This document shows, in pieces, positions 21,833 to 33,888 of a stretch of 64,000 nucleotides of DNA. A program made the translations under genes and the position numbers. How positions within the stretch are numbered: position 1 is the stretch's first letter; each line of letters starts with the position of its first letter. Under the pieces are notes generated by a model. That model was not told the origin of the DNA and did no database searches. It was given only the letters and a program-made list of their open reading frames with translations. The stretch is from Nymphaea colorata (Eukaryota > Streptophyta > Magnoliopsida > Nymphaeales > Nymphaeaceae), in the NCBI RefSeq assembly GCF_008831285.2, contig NC_045147.1, positions 8,340,334 through 8,404,333 on the forward strand, written 5' to 3'.

Positions 21833-24800
21833 CTTGTTTGTCGAGTTTCTTGTAAGTGAAATCCGACCCTTATGTTGTGTGTGGTGCGCGTGATGCATAT
21901 GATGAATACTACCTGCCCACATACGAGTACAGTTTGTTTTATCATGCTGTGTATCTAAATATGAAGCAATCTATATAGAATGTATGAAGCATGCTAGTTC
22001 GAATAGATTCGAAGTTTCCCTAGGTTCAAACATATTAAATGATATTCTGTTTTTTAAATTGTACTTCTGTATCCTTGAGTCCTGAGGAGACGGAGGAAAG
22101 GATTACCTCCGAGAATCAGCCTACGATTTGAGCCTCTGAAAACTCTGTCTTTTCTTTCTTTAAATCGATCGTTGTTTGAGCGTTTTCACCAGCCGCGACT
22201 CGCGAAGGCTCGTCTCCATTCGTGCACTCTCGACACGAAAAAATGGAAGCCGGAGGGTCTTTGCTTGTCCTGCAATCCAGGCGATCTGAAATTCGGGTGA
22301 AGAGGGAGATTGACAGAAACAGAACCGAAATGTTCTGTCTCACCTTGTCGGTTGAGCACACGAAGTCACAGACGGCAAGTCGTCGGAAATGGTGGGGAGG
22401 TCAGTCCCGAGCTTCCTCTGTTGCTATTTTATTGTTTGCTGGCAAGCATGATACCAAACATATGCTATGCATGTTGTTTATGATCATTCACCTGGTCATG
22501 GTATATTTACATACATTAGAAAACATGATAGGTGAGATTTAAGATTTGTGCTTGTACATTTGTGCTTGCACCTAGAAATATATCACGCAAGTATTTCTAA
22601 AAGAATTCTGGCATCGATTTTTTGAGGAAATGGTTGTTTACCTTTTTTTTGTTTCTTTAAATATGGTATTACTTGTCGCCATGCCATGTTGTTCGATTCC
22701 TATGAATTCGATGATCTTTGAATTCTGTATGTGAAAAAGAAAGGGAAGGAACAGAGAAGGAACAACTAAGGGAGAGTGGGAAAGATTAATAATAATAATA
22801 ACAAGTTGGTATATTACCGTGTGGCTGGAACCTCCTCTCCCTTCTGGGTTGCTGCAGGGATTCCCAACCTTGAAGTTACAAGTATGTTCCCGTCATCGTC
22901 CTCGCAGCGACCCAAAAAAGCCCAATCTGGTGGAAAAGGGCTTCCTCGCTGCTCATCTGATAGCGGCTCCGGGCATCTTCCTCACAACAGGAAGAAGAGG
23001 AGGTCGTCTTCCTCTCGGCAGCGGCGGCGTTGGTACGAGCAGCGACGACGGCGGAGGCGCAGCGCGGCAGATGAAACCCTCGGTTAGGGTTTCATGAGAG
23101 GAAAGAGGAACTCTCGAGAGGAGAGAGAGAACGAAATCGGAAAATGTTGACAAATCGTTCGAAAATGGTTTTCATAGTCAAAGTTTGAAAATTACAAAAA
23201 ATGTCCACATTTAGGCGTTATTTTCAAAAACGCTGTTACAATTTTATAAAATTAGGCCGCAGCATTTTTGCTGAAAACCTTTTTCCAAAAGGAGGTTCGC
23301 GAAAATTATTTTCAGCAAAAAACTTGAATTTACAGAAACTTTCTTTGTGATACCCTTAAAGTTATTATAAATTTCTAAAAGAGGGTTCCAGTTGCAATTT
23401 CGGCAGAAAAGAAATATTTTATGTACAATTGCATATGGGTACCCTCAATCTGATTGAAAATTTTAGAAAAATGGTTCCGAAAATAACTTTGAAAGTGAGA
23501 AGGGAAACTCACGGTCTTAAATTTAATAGTGATAAGTGATAACTTAGAATGCTATTGAAAATTTTTGATGTATTATTCTCCTTGTTGCTTTTCATGTATT
23601 GTTGATCTATACTTGTCATAGAATTAATTTAGAAATAACTTCAAGAGTGAGAGTCTCAGAACGGGCAAAAACTGAAAAATAGTTAGGTAGTATTAACCTT
23701 GTGTCGTATTTGGATATGGATATTATGTTGAAACACATTCATATTGGATTTGAATGGATCCTCTTTATTTGTTTAAATACATATCAATTATAGTGTTGAT
23801 ATTATTGTGTGTGGATCCACATTGGTAAGATTTGAATCTAAATAATCATTTGGATTTTTGCTTTGGATCTGATTGTTGCTTAAGATCCATATTTGTATTT
23901 AGTTTGAATCATGACATATTCAAATCTAAATTTGTTTGGATATTGGTTAAAAATCCATATCCTGTTTATGTTGGCTCAAGTATATGTTATTATACTTGCT
24001 TTACGAATATTCATCATCATTTTGGGTCCATGCAGATATTAGATATAACCAAAACTTTGTTTTATATATCCATTTAGTTGTTGAATTTGAATCTCGCGCT
24101 AAACATTGCACTCCTTTGGAGCATGATCTGATTTGACTTGTTCAAGATCTATATCTTGTTTATATTAGATCTAAACATATTATGATGAGCAATGATTTTT
24201 AGATCTAATGGTTTTACGAGTTGTATACATTCAATGTGAGTAGCACTAGAGTGCTAAAAGATGAATTTCTTTTGCTCCTTATGAAAGAACATTCTTGGGA
24301 TAAAGATTATATTATTATGTGTTTATCATATTTAAAATGAATGATTATATTATTGCATGTTGGTATGCTAAGAGGTGTAAATCAACACTCTTAGACATGG
24401 TGAGATCCATATAGCATTGTGTTTGGTTCATGTTAGATTTTTAGATCCATATTAACTTAGTTGGATCATTGGCTCCAAATACCTGTACTGACAATGAATA
24501 CAGTATATCATCATGTTTGCCTTTTATAAGGTAACACTCTTAAGCATGATGAAAGTCATATTAATGAAATATTTATTTGAAGATTTGTTCTAGTACATGA
24601 AATTTTATTTGCCCTTATCAAAGATGGCTAGAAGATATGAATTCAAATCATCCTAGAGTGCTATTGAACAAGACTTTATTTGCTCCATTGCTGAGGTGAA
24701 CTAGTTTGAAATGTATATTCAAGAGGTGTAATGCAACACTCTTGAACTGGAACCCATATGAGTTTGAATGCCTTTATTTGGAGACTTGCTTTATTCGCTC

Positions 24801-27299
24801 TTAAGGGTAATGGATTAGTATGGATACAGACATGCATCATCTCAAGGTAGAGAAATTTTTTTGTTTCACCTTGTTCAAGAATTGGGCTATTGTTTGGATC
24901 CAAACATGGTTGTTGAAATCATGTTGTACAATATTTCATTTGGATCATTTGTGTTTTTTAAATTCAGATTAGTTGTGTTGCCGATATTGCTGGTTTGATC
25001 CGAATTTTTATATTTGAACTGGTGAAATTCCCATTACATAAAGTTTAGCTTCGGATCTAAACTGACTTGTTTGGATATGTGAAAAAAAAAATCATATCTT
25101 GTTTGCTTTGGTTTCAATATATGTTTCCATGTTTGCCTTTGGATATGATCATATTGTAATATGTGTTGCCATTCTACATTGAAAGGTTATTCTAGAGAAT
25201 TATTGAATAAAACTTCATTTACATCTCTTTTTTAAGAAAATGAATTTGTTTTTTAATGCATGTTGAAGAGATATAATATAACACTCTTGGACCAAAATTC
25301 ATAATGACAATAATGTACTTATTTGAAGCTTTAAAATGCTAGTACATGATAACTTATTTTTCTCAAAAAAGGGATGAGTTAGCAATGATCCAAACATGTT
25401 GTTGAATCGTAATGTACATGAGCATCATTGTGTTAAATTCATATTAGTGGTATTGTTGATATTACTAGCTTGGATCTATGCTAATATAATCTGAATATTT
25501 ATATTCATGTGGCCTTTGGACCTGGATCTATTTATTACTTGAGATCCACCTTACATACAGCTTTGATTCAGATTTGAATATATACATTTGGATATACGGT
25601 TAAACATCTATATCCTGTTTATGTTAGATCCAAGCATACTATGTTATTTGTTAATTTGTGGATCGAACTATGTTAGCATGATACTAAGCAAATTCTTGTT
25701 TGAGAATGAATTTGAATTTAATATTTGTCATGAGGTGTAATATAACACTCATGAATATCATGAAATCCACACTGATTAGATCCATATTGAGATCTTTGGA
25801 GATCAAAATGCATGTCAAATGCATATCTATAAATTAAAGAATATGTTTGCGAATACATGTGTATTGAATACCCAAATGAAAGTAGGATATATGATATTTT
25901 TATGCATGAAATTGAGGTGTTCAATTTATAATAACAAAGATAATAATCTAGTGAGAGATAATAACGATCTACTGGAAGATCTGATTTATTCAGATGATAA
26001 GTCTAATAATGAACTGACTGGGGAATAGTTTGGTAATGAATCAACTGAGCAAGATTCGTTTGAGGATCGGTTAGGGAAATAACCAACAGAGTCCAAATTC
26101 TTATATTCTTCAAACATTGATAATAGTCACGAAAGTCAAGAGCTCCATCGTTATATTTGAATAATTGTTGCATGCATAAGAACCGACTATTCATTTGATG
26201 ATCAAGTTTGATCAATTGAATATGCTAATAAGCAGTCAGGTAATGAACCGACTAAGAATTAGTTTGGTAATGAATCGACTGAAGCTTATTAGTGATCTCA
26301 ATGATCATTTTATGGAATACTTGAATGGAGGTATTTGAATTATTGATGCATGCATTTGTTGGCGGATCTTTGTATTGACCTTGATGAGTTAAATGAAATT
26401 CTTTCTATGAGGGTATGTATTAATGAAAACTATATAAGATGAAAAGTGCTTGTATGATAAATTATGAGTGAATTGCTTATTTTGTTAAATAGTCATTATA
26501 AAGATTAGGTATTGCTAATCAAGTTAATGACTATGTAAATATTTGATAAGTAGGAGCACACTTGAATATGCTCTTTGTTATGTTGGAAAGCTAATATGTA
26601 TTTTGTCATATGATTATGTATTGCATGAATGCTTTGGAACTCTTGTTGTTAAAGGAGTCAAGTAATTGTGGAAAACAATAAAAAGGAAACATATCATTTG
26701 CTTTTGATGTATATTAAATTGTGTGCTGGACTTGATACAAGCGTTTTAATTTAGCTTATCAGTATAAATTAAGAAAGTTCAGGTTAACCTTGTTTTAAGG
26801 CAGTTAAATGTTTTCAGATATATGAATGAAACAAAAGACATATTCATATGATTGCTAGCATTTCTAACAAAAGGAATTCCTAATGATTTATTTGTCAGAC
26901 TTGTAGCCCGTATGAGGCTAAGAATGTCCTGGTTTGCCTCTTTGTGAGGAGGTTGAAAAATATTTAGGTTGATTTCATTGTTGGACAAGAAGAGAATTTA
27001 TATGTATGTATCAAATGCGTATATGATTGCTATCATTATTATCAAGAGAATTCTTGATGTTTTTTTATGTAAAGCTTGGTCCACATGGGACTAAGTTTTA
27101 ACATGTTACGATGGAAATACTTGTGCATGAAGAAAACCTCGTAACTAATGTGAAATATATTGAATACTTGAAAGGAAAACCTCGCTGCAAACCTCGAACA
27201 AAATTGAAGTTACGATGGACAAACCAATTATGAAAAACCTCATAACTAAAGATCAAGAAAACCCACATATAGTGGAAGCAAACTGGCGGTCTCATGGCC
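21833..27299 (+). other. Non-coding interior of the pol-less LTR element
   Basis: A somewhat GC-richer leader (22080-23110) has short open segments on both strands and no known domain. It is followed by about 4 kb of AT-rich DNA full of ggatccatatt- and ttggatctga-like words. Near 27130-27250, short direct repeats of aaaacctcgtaactaa-like phrases precede the 3' end. I see no coding domain and no RNA gene. Confidence 0.6.
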
Positions 27300-27309
27300 A
27301 AGTGGGGGA
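27300..27309 (+). other. Polypurine tract
   Basis: aagtggggga directly before the 3' LTR; expected plus-strand priming site. Confidence 0.85.
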
Positions 27310-27663
27310 TGTTGAATAGTGGCCCTGAGCCCTATCCTTCATCTTGTAACTACAAGGGGGCCCACTTGTAGTTACAAGCTTTAATTCTCTCCTAAAATCT
27401 CTCACTCGCTATATCCGCCTGCTGGGCTAAGGAAAAACCTATGAGGTGGCACTGTATATGCCCAGCTATTCTTTGATCTAGGGTTACATGTTGATCGCCC
27501 TAAATCGGAGCCTCATAGAAGCAAACCCGTAAACATATCTCTCTTCTTCCTCTTCTTCTCTATCTGTTTCAGATGTCATCTTCTTGAGCGAGATGTCATG
27601 TGAGAATCTGCTGAGCAAATGAAGAGCTAAACTCAGGTGACATTTCGCTGCTGTAACCCAACA
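27310..27663 (+). repeat. 3' LTR of the pol-less element
   Basis: Begins tgttgaatagtggccctgag and ends gctgctgtaacccaaca. It contains the perfect palindrome cttgtaactacaag / cttgtagttacaag (27342-27378) around ggggccca, which is reduced in the 5' LTR. Confidence 0.9.
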
Positions 27664-27668
27664 AACAC

Positions 27669-29112
27669 TCCTTTGCTGTTTTCAACTTTGTAAAACAGTA
27701 GTCCTATGCTACTCCTAATCTGCAGCCGCTGATCTGCTCCCAACCTGTAGCTTCTAATGTCACTCACAAACTATAGCAGTCCGAAAGTTGAACATAAAAC
27801 AATAGCCATTCTGCTACGCTTCTAATTTACAGCAATCTATGCCTCCTTAACAGCATATATTGCTTTTGTTCATAACCCATGACCACACAAGCTGCTCCCT
27901 AATTCGCTGCCACTTGAACTGCACCTAATGTCATGGTCAACTAGTTGCTCCCGGTCCGCAGCATTCCATGCTACCCCAAATCAGCAGCTTCTACTGCTGA
28001 TCGTAATTGCAAGCACCCGAGCTGCATTCAGTCCACAACAACCAACCTACTGCCAATCAAATCAACAACACTCGACCTACTATTTGTTCGCACCCCTCCC
28101 TATCCTCGGGCATCGATTAGAATTAGCACAAATTTTTAATTGGGCTTTGAGGAAAAACTTCAAGAGAAATGGATCTGCCCATCAGAACGAGGTCCAATCG
28201 TACCTGCGGCCTTTGACAGGGGTAATCGGACCAAGGACTAAACATTTCTCGGATCATGTATGAGTCATTTGATACAATCCTACATGCTTGTGCATAGATA
28301 GTTGAAATTGAAATTGGAAGTTCATTTTGAATTTGGTTTTGAGCATGCAATTTCTAAACTTGTTTTAGGCAAATTGGAATGGAATTTAGACAAGTTGTTT
28401 AGAAAATTAACTTATTTGGACAAGTTATTTGAAAATTCAATTTGCTTTTAGGAATTGGGGCAAAATTTAAAAATCTCAAAAATGGAAGTCCATTATTTTG
28501 GTGGAAAATGTGTCATTTGAATTTGATTTCAAAATTCAGCAAGAATATTGAAAATTGATTTGGATCGTGGTTTTGACCCAAAATTTTAGAAATTTGCTTG
28601 ATAATTTAAAAAATTGGATTGAAAATTTGGATAGATAATTGAGAATTTGAATTGGAAAATTGGAGATTGATTTAGATAGATTGATATCTAATCCTTTGTT
28701 ATGAATTTAACATCATCTCATGATTTTAGATTTAACTTTTGACATCAACTTGTAATCAATTTTTTAGAAAAAATGTCTAAGTTGACTTAGCAAATAGATC
28801 AAATTTTGGACAAAGTGGCTAAGTTTTCTTAGCAAATGATTGTTTTTTGAAATCTCTTTTTTGCCAAATCATGTGATTATGTTTTAAGAGATATGAACTT
28901 GATTTCAAATAAATTATTTTTTTGGAGAAGAGTTGGGAGCAAGTAAAACTTATTTGTTTTAATGAAGATTCTAAAATGCTAGAAAACTTGTTGTTTCCAA
29001 ACGTATTTTGACCAAATTAGGATATGATGCTATTTGTGTTTTCTTTTGAAACTAAAAATTTTCAAGTTCTTGTTGCAATAAGGCTACTTTTTGCAACTTG
29101 AAATAAGATCAC
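27669..29112. repeat. Continuation of the interrupted CAGC-rich repeat, then AT-rich DNA
   Basis: 27669-28090 continues the CAGC-rich region interrupted at 21480. 28165-28255 carries the segment shared with 3655-3765. From 28280 to 29100 the DNA is AT-rich with repeated gaaaattgga- and ttgaattt-type words. No gene seen. Confidence 0.5.
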
Positions 29113-29490
29113 TTAGTATCCATTTGATGCCTTGGAAATATAGAAACGGAAAGAAGTTTTCAAAAATTTATTTCTGGAATTGATGAATTGCAAATAAAAT
29201 TCATATTTCCAAAACGTCTTTGTGCTTGTTAAACTTGGATTTATATTGTTGGAAACAAATTTCAATGTTTGATGGCTAAAAGTTGGAATCAGTCGGAATT
29301 AAATTTGTTTTGAAATTTTCTTAATATTATTAGGAGTATAGGTAATTTTTATAAAGGGTGCATCACATTTTGAATTTTTTCATTTTACCAGCGTAAAGAA
29401 GGGTTCGAGCTTTCATTTTCAGCATTTCTCTTCTCTCTCCTCTTTGTTGTTCTCTCTTTTTCACCACGACAAGAAAACTAGACCGGTGAC

Positions 29491-29565
29491 ATGTGGATGG
29501 CAACCACCGACCGGAGCTTGGCGAAGCTGCTGGCGTTGCAAGGGGAAAACCCAAACTGTATGCAG
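29491..29565 (+). other. Exon-like segment inside the Harbinger-like element
   Basis: After a CT-rich leader resembling a plant 5' UTR (29420-29470), an ATG opens a short frame containing WMATTDRSLAKLLALQG and ending at ctgtatgcag followed by gtagat, a plausible splice donor. I do not recognise the protein. It could be a captured first exon or chance. Confidence 0.25.
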
Positions 29566-30019
29566 GTAGATTCAATGTTTTCTTTCTTGATATTTTGTCT
29601 TCTTCTTTTTTCATCAGTCTCTATGCTGGCGAAATCAAACCTGTGATGGATCGGATGTCTCTCCTTTTGTCAATCTCTCCCTCTCTTCCCACTGGGAGGG
29701 TTGCTCTAAACCCTTTGCAAAGAGAGGGTTTTAGTTCTTTACATCTGCATAGTGGGTTTTAGAGAGCTCTGAAACTCTCTATGCACAGGCAGAGTGTTTC
29801 GCTCTTTGAAACCCTCATGTAGAGGCAATTCTGAAACCCTTTATGATGCTGGTGTCGAGGAACCGCCCTCTCCTTCTGTGTTCACCATGATGTCTCTCCC
29901 CCCCCCTCGCAGAATGTTTTAGAGCAACCCTCTGCGGGTAAACCCTCAAGACATAGGGTTTCTTCTAAACCCAGTCTTGAAGAACCACCCTCACCCTCTA
30001 ATGTTGTTGGTTCCCTCTA

Positions 30020-30021
<2 letters not shown>

Positions 30022-30093
<72 letters not shown>
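30022..30093. repeat. (CT)n microsatellite
   Basis: About 70 bp of ctctct with one interruption (tttct) near the right end. Confidence 0.98.
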
Positions 30094-30381
30094 ACAGAAT
30101 GTATCGCCTCGCAGCCATCGCGGGTGATGAAGTTTCAAGCAGCCTCGCAGCCATCACGAGTGACCAAGTTTCCAGCTGTCCCCTCTTTCCACCTTTTTCT
30201 TCCACTTGCACGAGACGGACAATGCCCTAATGGGCATTTTTTCGTCTCCAAATTTTTTTTCCACCCTCCATGATGGAAAAAAAATTTTGAAACATAATTT
30301 CTAGAAACTAAGTTATCAAACACTTTTTTCATCCCTTGTTTGATGGGACAGTGCATTTCCAAGGCATCAAATGTGCCCTTA

Positions 30382-31477
30382 ATTTCTAGAGAAGGTGCAT
30401 GTGATGTAATTGCAATTGATTTTGATGAATATGAATGCATGAAAGAAGAAGAGTAACTATATGAGACATTCATTCTTCTCTCTCTCATAATCTCTAGACA
30501 TTCATTCAATAGAGACATGCATTATATAATTCATACACACAAAGATTGATTTTTAATTGAAATATATGACTTTCTCTACATATGCTTAATATTTTATTAA
30601 GCATAAGAGTTAGAGATGCATTCCACAAGTTTGAGACTTGAATTAAAATCTTAAAATAATAAGAAATCATGTAAATGATGTTAAAATCAATCTTCAAAAT
30701 ATATAAGAGACGTTGATAACACTCACTTTTGTCTCAAAATAGCCATAAAATCATGTTTTATATTGATTTATATAGCTGAAAATTTGAAATGTCGATTCTA
30801 AGAACCCTTGTTTCCTAGAGAATAATGACAAGTCATTAAAGGTTGTTTACCATTTTATGAGTTAAACATCTAAATCAGAAAGAGGAATGTTCCTCTTGAG
30901 AACATGCTCCCACTTATGTTGCGTATTCGTGTTGGGCTTAGACATGAAGTTTCAAAAAATTATCTTTTCTATAACCAAATTGGATTTCAGATTTTATGCT
31001 AAAAGATTCGTCTATACCTTGAAATTTCAATATGTTTGGTATTCTCTTTTGGAAGAAATGAAGATTATAATTTGAATATAATTTTACAGCATTTTGGAAT
31101 GTTGATTAATCCCATGCAAGGTTTAAAAATATATTAATGAAACCAATGACTCTTAAAATATTCTTAAGGTTCTGGTTTAAATGAGATTAGAACTTTCTGA
31201 ATTTTTATAGAAGATAGCCAATTTGTAGTTGAAAATTAACATTTCAAGAGCTTAAACTTTAGAGTTTTGAAAGCATGGTCTGATCTTAGTAATATACATG
31301 CATTTCACGCATATATTACTGGAATTGATAAAGTTTTAAAATGAAATATTGAGTGATCTTGTAGTTTTGAATTACAAAGATCAAAATGAAGTTCTCTTAC
31401 TTTAAAATTAGTTTGGAAACATGTTCCAACCTAACTGTTAAAGAGAAAAATGATTTTAAATAAGAGGTTATATGTGC

Positions 31478-31570
<93 letters not shown>

Positions 31571-32000
31571 TACCTCTCAAAGTGGGATATTTGACAAGGA
31601 TCCACTTAGCTTATGAACTATGATGATTCATAACTACGTTCTTTTATGTAAGAAGATGGAAAACTAGTTTCTAATCTCCTCTGCTACCTTTAATCAACTA
31701 AATCAAGAATGCATGAATTAAAATGCCTCAAAATGGAAGAAAACAAGAGAATATTTAAGCTTGTTTGCCTATAATTTCACCATGCAATGGGGTGGATCAC
31801 ATTCATAAGAATATATCAATCCCTAATAGGCATTTAAGTTATATGTATTGCAGCAAATATAAATCACTCTCTAACCATGTGATTCACTCATGGTGGGAAG
31901 TTAAAAATGATTTAGGCTAGTTATTTTGAAAGAGACATGGCCTTGGGGCACTTTTCAAAACTTGATCCATGGGTTTTCTTTTTAGAAAAACCGATTTATG
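30382..32000. other. AT-rich DNA with an (AT)n microsatellite
   Basis: Non-coding, AT-rich. An uninterrupted (AT)n run of about 86 bp spans 31483-31568. No protein, RNA gene or terminal repeat recognised elsewhere in this stretch. Confidence 0.7.
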
Positions 32001-32004
32001 CATG

Positions 32005-33873
32005 GATCATGCATTAAAATGGACATTGATCGTATCTCTCCCTGGCTGAATATCATTCACAGCTTTGAATAAGAATGAAAATGAAACCCTCCCACAAATA
32101 TTGTACTTGAAAATAAAGAGCAGGAGGCAAAAATAGATAGAGAACATGCTTGAATCACTTAGCTTGTGATCGGTCTTGGTGTTTGAGGCTTCTCCTTCCT
32201 TGTTTTCTAGATCAAGTAATTTTAAGCAAGAATGCAAGCTTGGATTCGAGCTTAGCAAAGCTAGAAGAAGTGAGTCTTCTTGTTGAAAACTTCTGGAATA
32301 AAAATGATTTTTTTGTACTAGAAATCCTAAGCAAGAGTCCAGTGAATTACCCTAGCTTAGCAAATTTGGAAGAAAGGAATAAAAGAGAAAGAGAAGGAGC
32401 TTGGACGATGGAAGCTCCCTTTTCTAGGCTTCTTTTTCTGTTCTTCTTCTTCTTCCCCTTGGCTGCAACTAGGGAGAAGATAGAGACAAGATATGAAAAA
32501 AAAAAATGGTCCCCTCACCTTGGATTCAAGGTGGGTTTATATATAGATGGAATTGAAATGAAAAAAGCGTTAGAGGTGGCTTCACCTACATCCTTAACTC
32601 CCTCTTGAAACATGCCGAGGGCTTGGGGAGTTTGCCCCTCTTTGAGCTGGTAGGATATGATAGGTCCAGCTAGGTGCCAAGCAGGAATTAAAATTGATTT
32701 AAATTTTACAAAATAGGCTGAGGTGACTGCCACCTCAACCAGCCTCTAATTCAGTCACTTGTTTTTTTTTATTGGTCTAATCCATGATACATGGATTGAT
32801 GATTTGACAAAGGGGATTAAATAAGCTTTAATCCTCTTTAAATGACTCCAACCAAGCACACCTTGCCCACGTGCATGAGCTGGGTGTGCTTGGCTAGGTC
32901 TAGTTAATCGTGGTTCAAAACTAGTCAAGTTTAACTTGGGTCCTAGTTTGACAAAAAATCTTGACAGAAATACTCTTGACTCCGCTTTTTTTTTTTGGAA
33001 ATCGAGTGTTAGCTTCAGACCTAGTTGCTAAGCTCTAAATGTTATTGAATTGTGAATTCATTTTTGACAATTCAATTAAATTTAAAAAAACTTTGAAAAT
33101 CTCATTAAATTTGATCTAAAATGGCATTTTTGTCCATAATTCAATTGAATCAAATTTCAATTTGAAATATTGCTTTTTCACTTGGTATTTGCTTTGCGCA
33201 TTTGAAAAATTCAAATGTGTACTTGATTTTCATAGAATTTTAATTTGGGTTCCATGAATTCAATTTGATCATGGAAGGACAATGTTATCCGAATTTGGTC
33301 AAATTTGACCAATTGACCAAAGTCAAAACTCATTTTGTGAGCTGATGTTGACTTGGTTGAGGTAATTTGATGAATTTCAACTAAGGAAGCACTTAATTGT
33401 GTTTCGATTGCACTCAATTTCAAATTCTACTTTGGCTAGGTTTAGTCAAAGTGGATTTGATCCAGTCAAGACCTATCTCTGTCCAGTAGCTGGATTGTCG
33501 GATAGATCTAGCCATTTGACTAGATTTTGACTAAGTTAAGCTAATGTTGACTAAGCTCAATTGAAGTTGGTGCCACATTTGGGTGCACCTAAGGTCAAAC
33601 CTGCTTGCCATTAAGTAGGTTTATTATGGAGCCATGATGGCACGCAAAAAGGAACCAATGCATGCTGCTTCATTTGAAACTTGATCCCCTTATTTATTAA
33701 AAGGAGATCACTTTTAATTAGGAGTGATTTTCTTTAAATTTCTCTAACTCCTTTTTAAAAATTTTTATCATTCCCAATCTCTTTCATGGAAAAGGAACAT
33801 TTTTAACAAGAAAGAATAATTTCAATGAAATTGCATCCATCAACTAAGATGAAAAAAAATTGGGGTGTTAATA
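32005..33873 (-). mobile_element. Long LTR, family 1 (copy b)
   Basis: The minus-strand right edge at 33873 reads TATTAACACCCCAATTTTTT, next to the polypurine-like GCAAAGAGGGGCATC. A TATA-like box lies at 32536-32545, followed downstream (leftward) by a CTTC-rich stretch near 32430-32460. 33000-33390 aligns with 250-680 (copy a). The polypurine tract makes it a 3' LTR on the minus strand. The left boundary is not resolved. Confidence 0.55.
32536..32545 (-). promoter_or_regulatory. Candidate TATA box of LTR copy b
   Basis: The minus strand reads CTATATATAAACCCACC. Its position relative to the LTR edge and to the CTTC-rich downstream stretch parallels 5872-5879. Confidence 0.4.
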
Positions 33874-33888
33874 GATGCCCCTCTTTGC
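33874..33888 (-). other. Polypurine tract, copy b
   Basis: Minus-strand GCAAAGAGGGGCATC ends directly at the LTR edge. Sister tracts are at 40156-40170 (GCAAAAGGGGGAATT) and 44341-44355. Confidence 0.6.

Larger units (their letters stand above)
21481..27663 (+). mobile_element. LTR retrotransposon without detectable pol (LARD-like)
   Basis: The LTRs at 21481-21819 and 27310-27663 face the same way and have TG...CA ends. The 5-bp target duplication aacac is present at 21476-21480 and 27664-27668. A tRNA-iMet primer-binding site follows the 5' LTR and a purine tract precedes the 3' LTR. The 5.5-kb interior shows no gag, protease, RT, RNase H or integrase motif on either strand, so it is non-autonomous by what can be seen. 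The LTRs differ noticeably (many substitutions and an indel), so it is an older insertion than the copia at 50.5 kb. Confidence 0.9.
29116..30378. mobile_element. PIF/Harbinger-like non-autonomous element
   Basis: Terminal inverted repeats: left gtatccatttgatgccttgg (29116-29135), right reverse complement gggcacatttgatgccttgg (30359-30378); the match continues through gaaat, 21 of 24 positions. Flanking TTA on both sides (29113-29115 and 30379-30381) is the 3-bp TWA target duplication known for PIF/Harbinger elements. No transposase is visible, so it must have been moved in trans. The interior holds a long CT microsatellite and an exon-like segment near 29490-29565. Confidence 0.75.

Noticed and set aside
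29977-30273. Protein with a long Leu-Ser repeat
   Set aside because: Translation of the (CT)n microsatellite.
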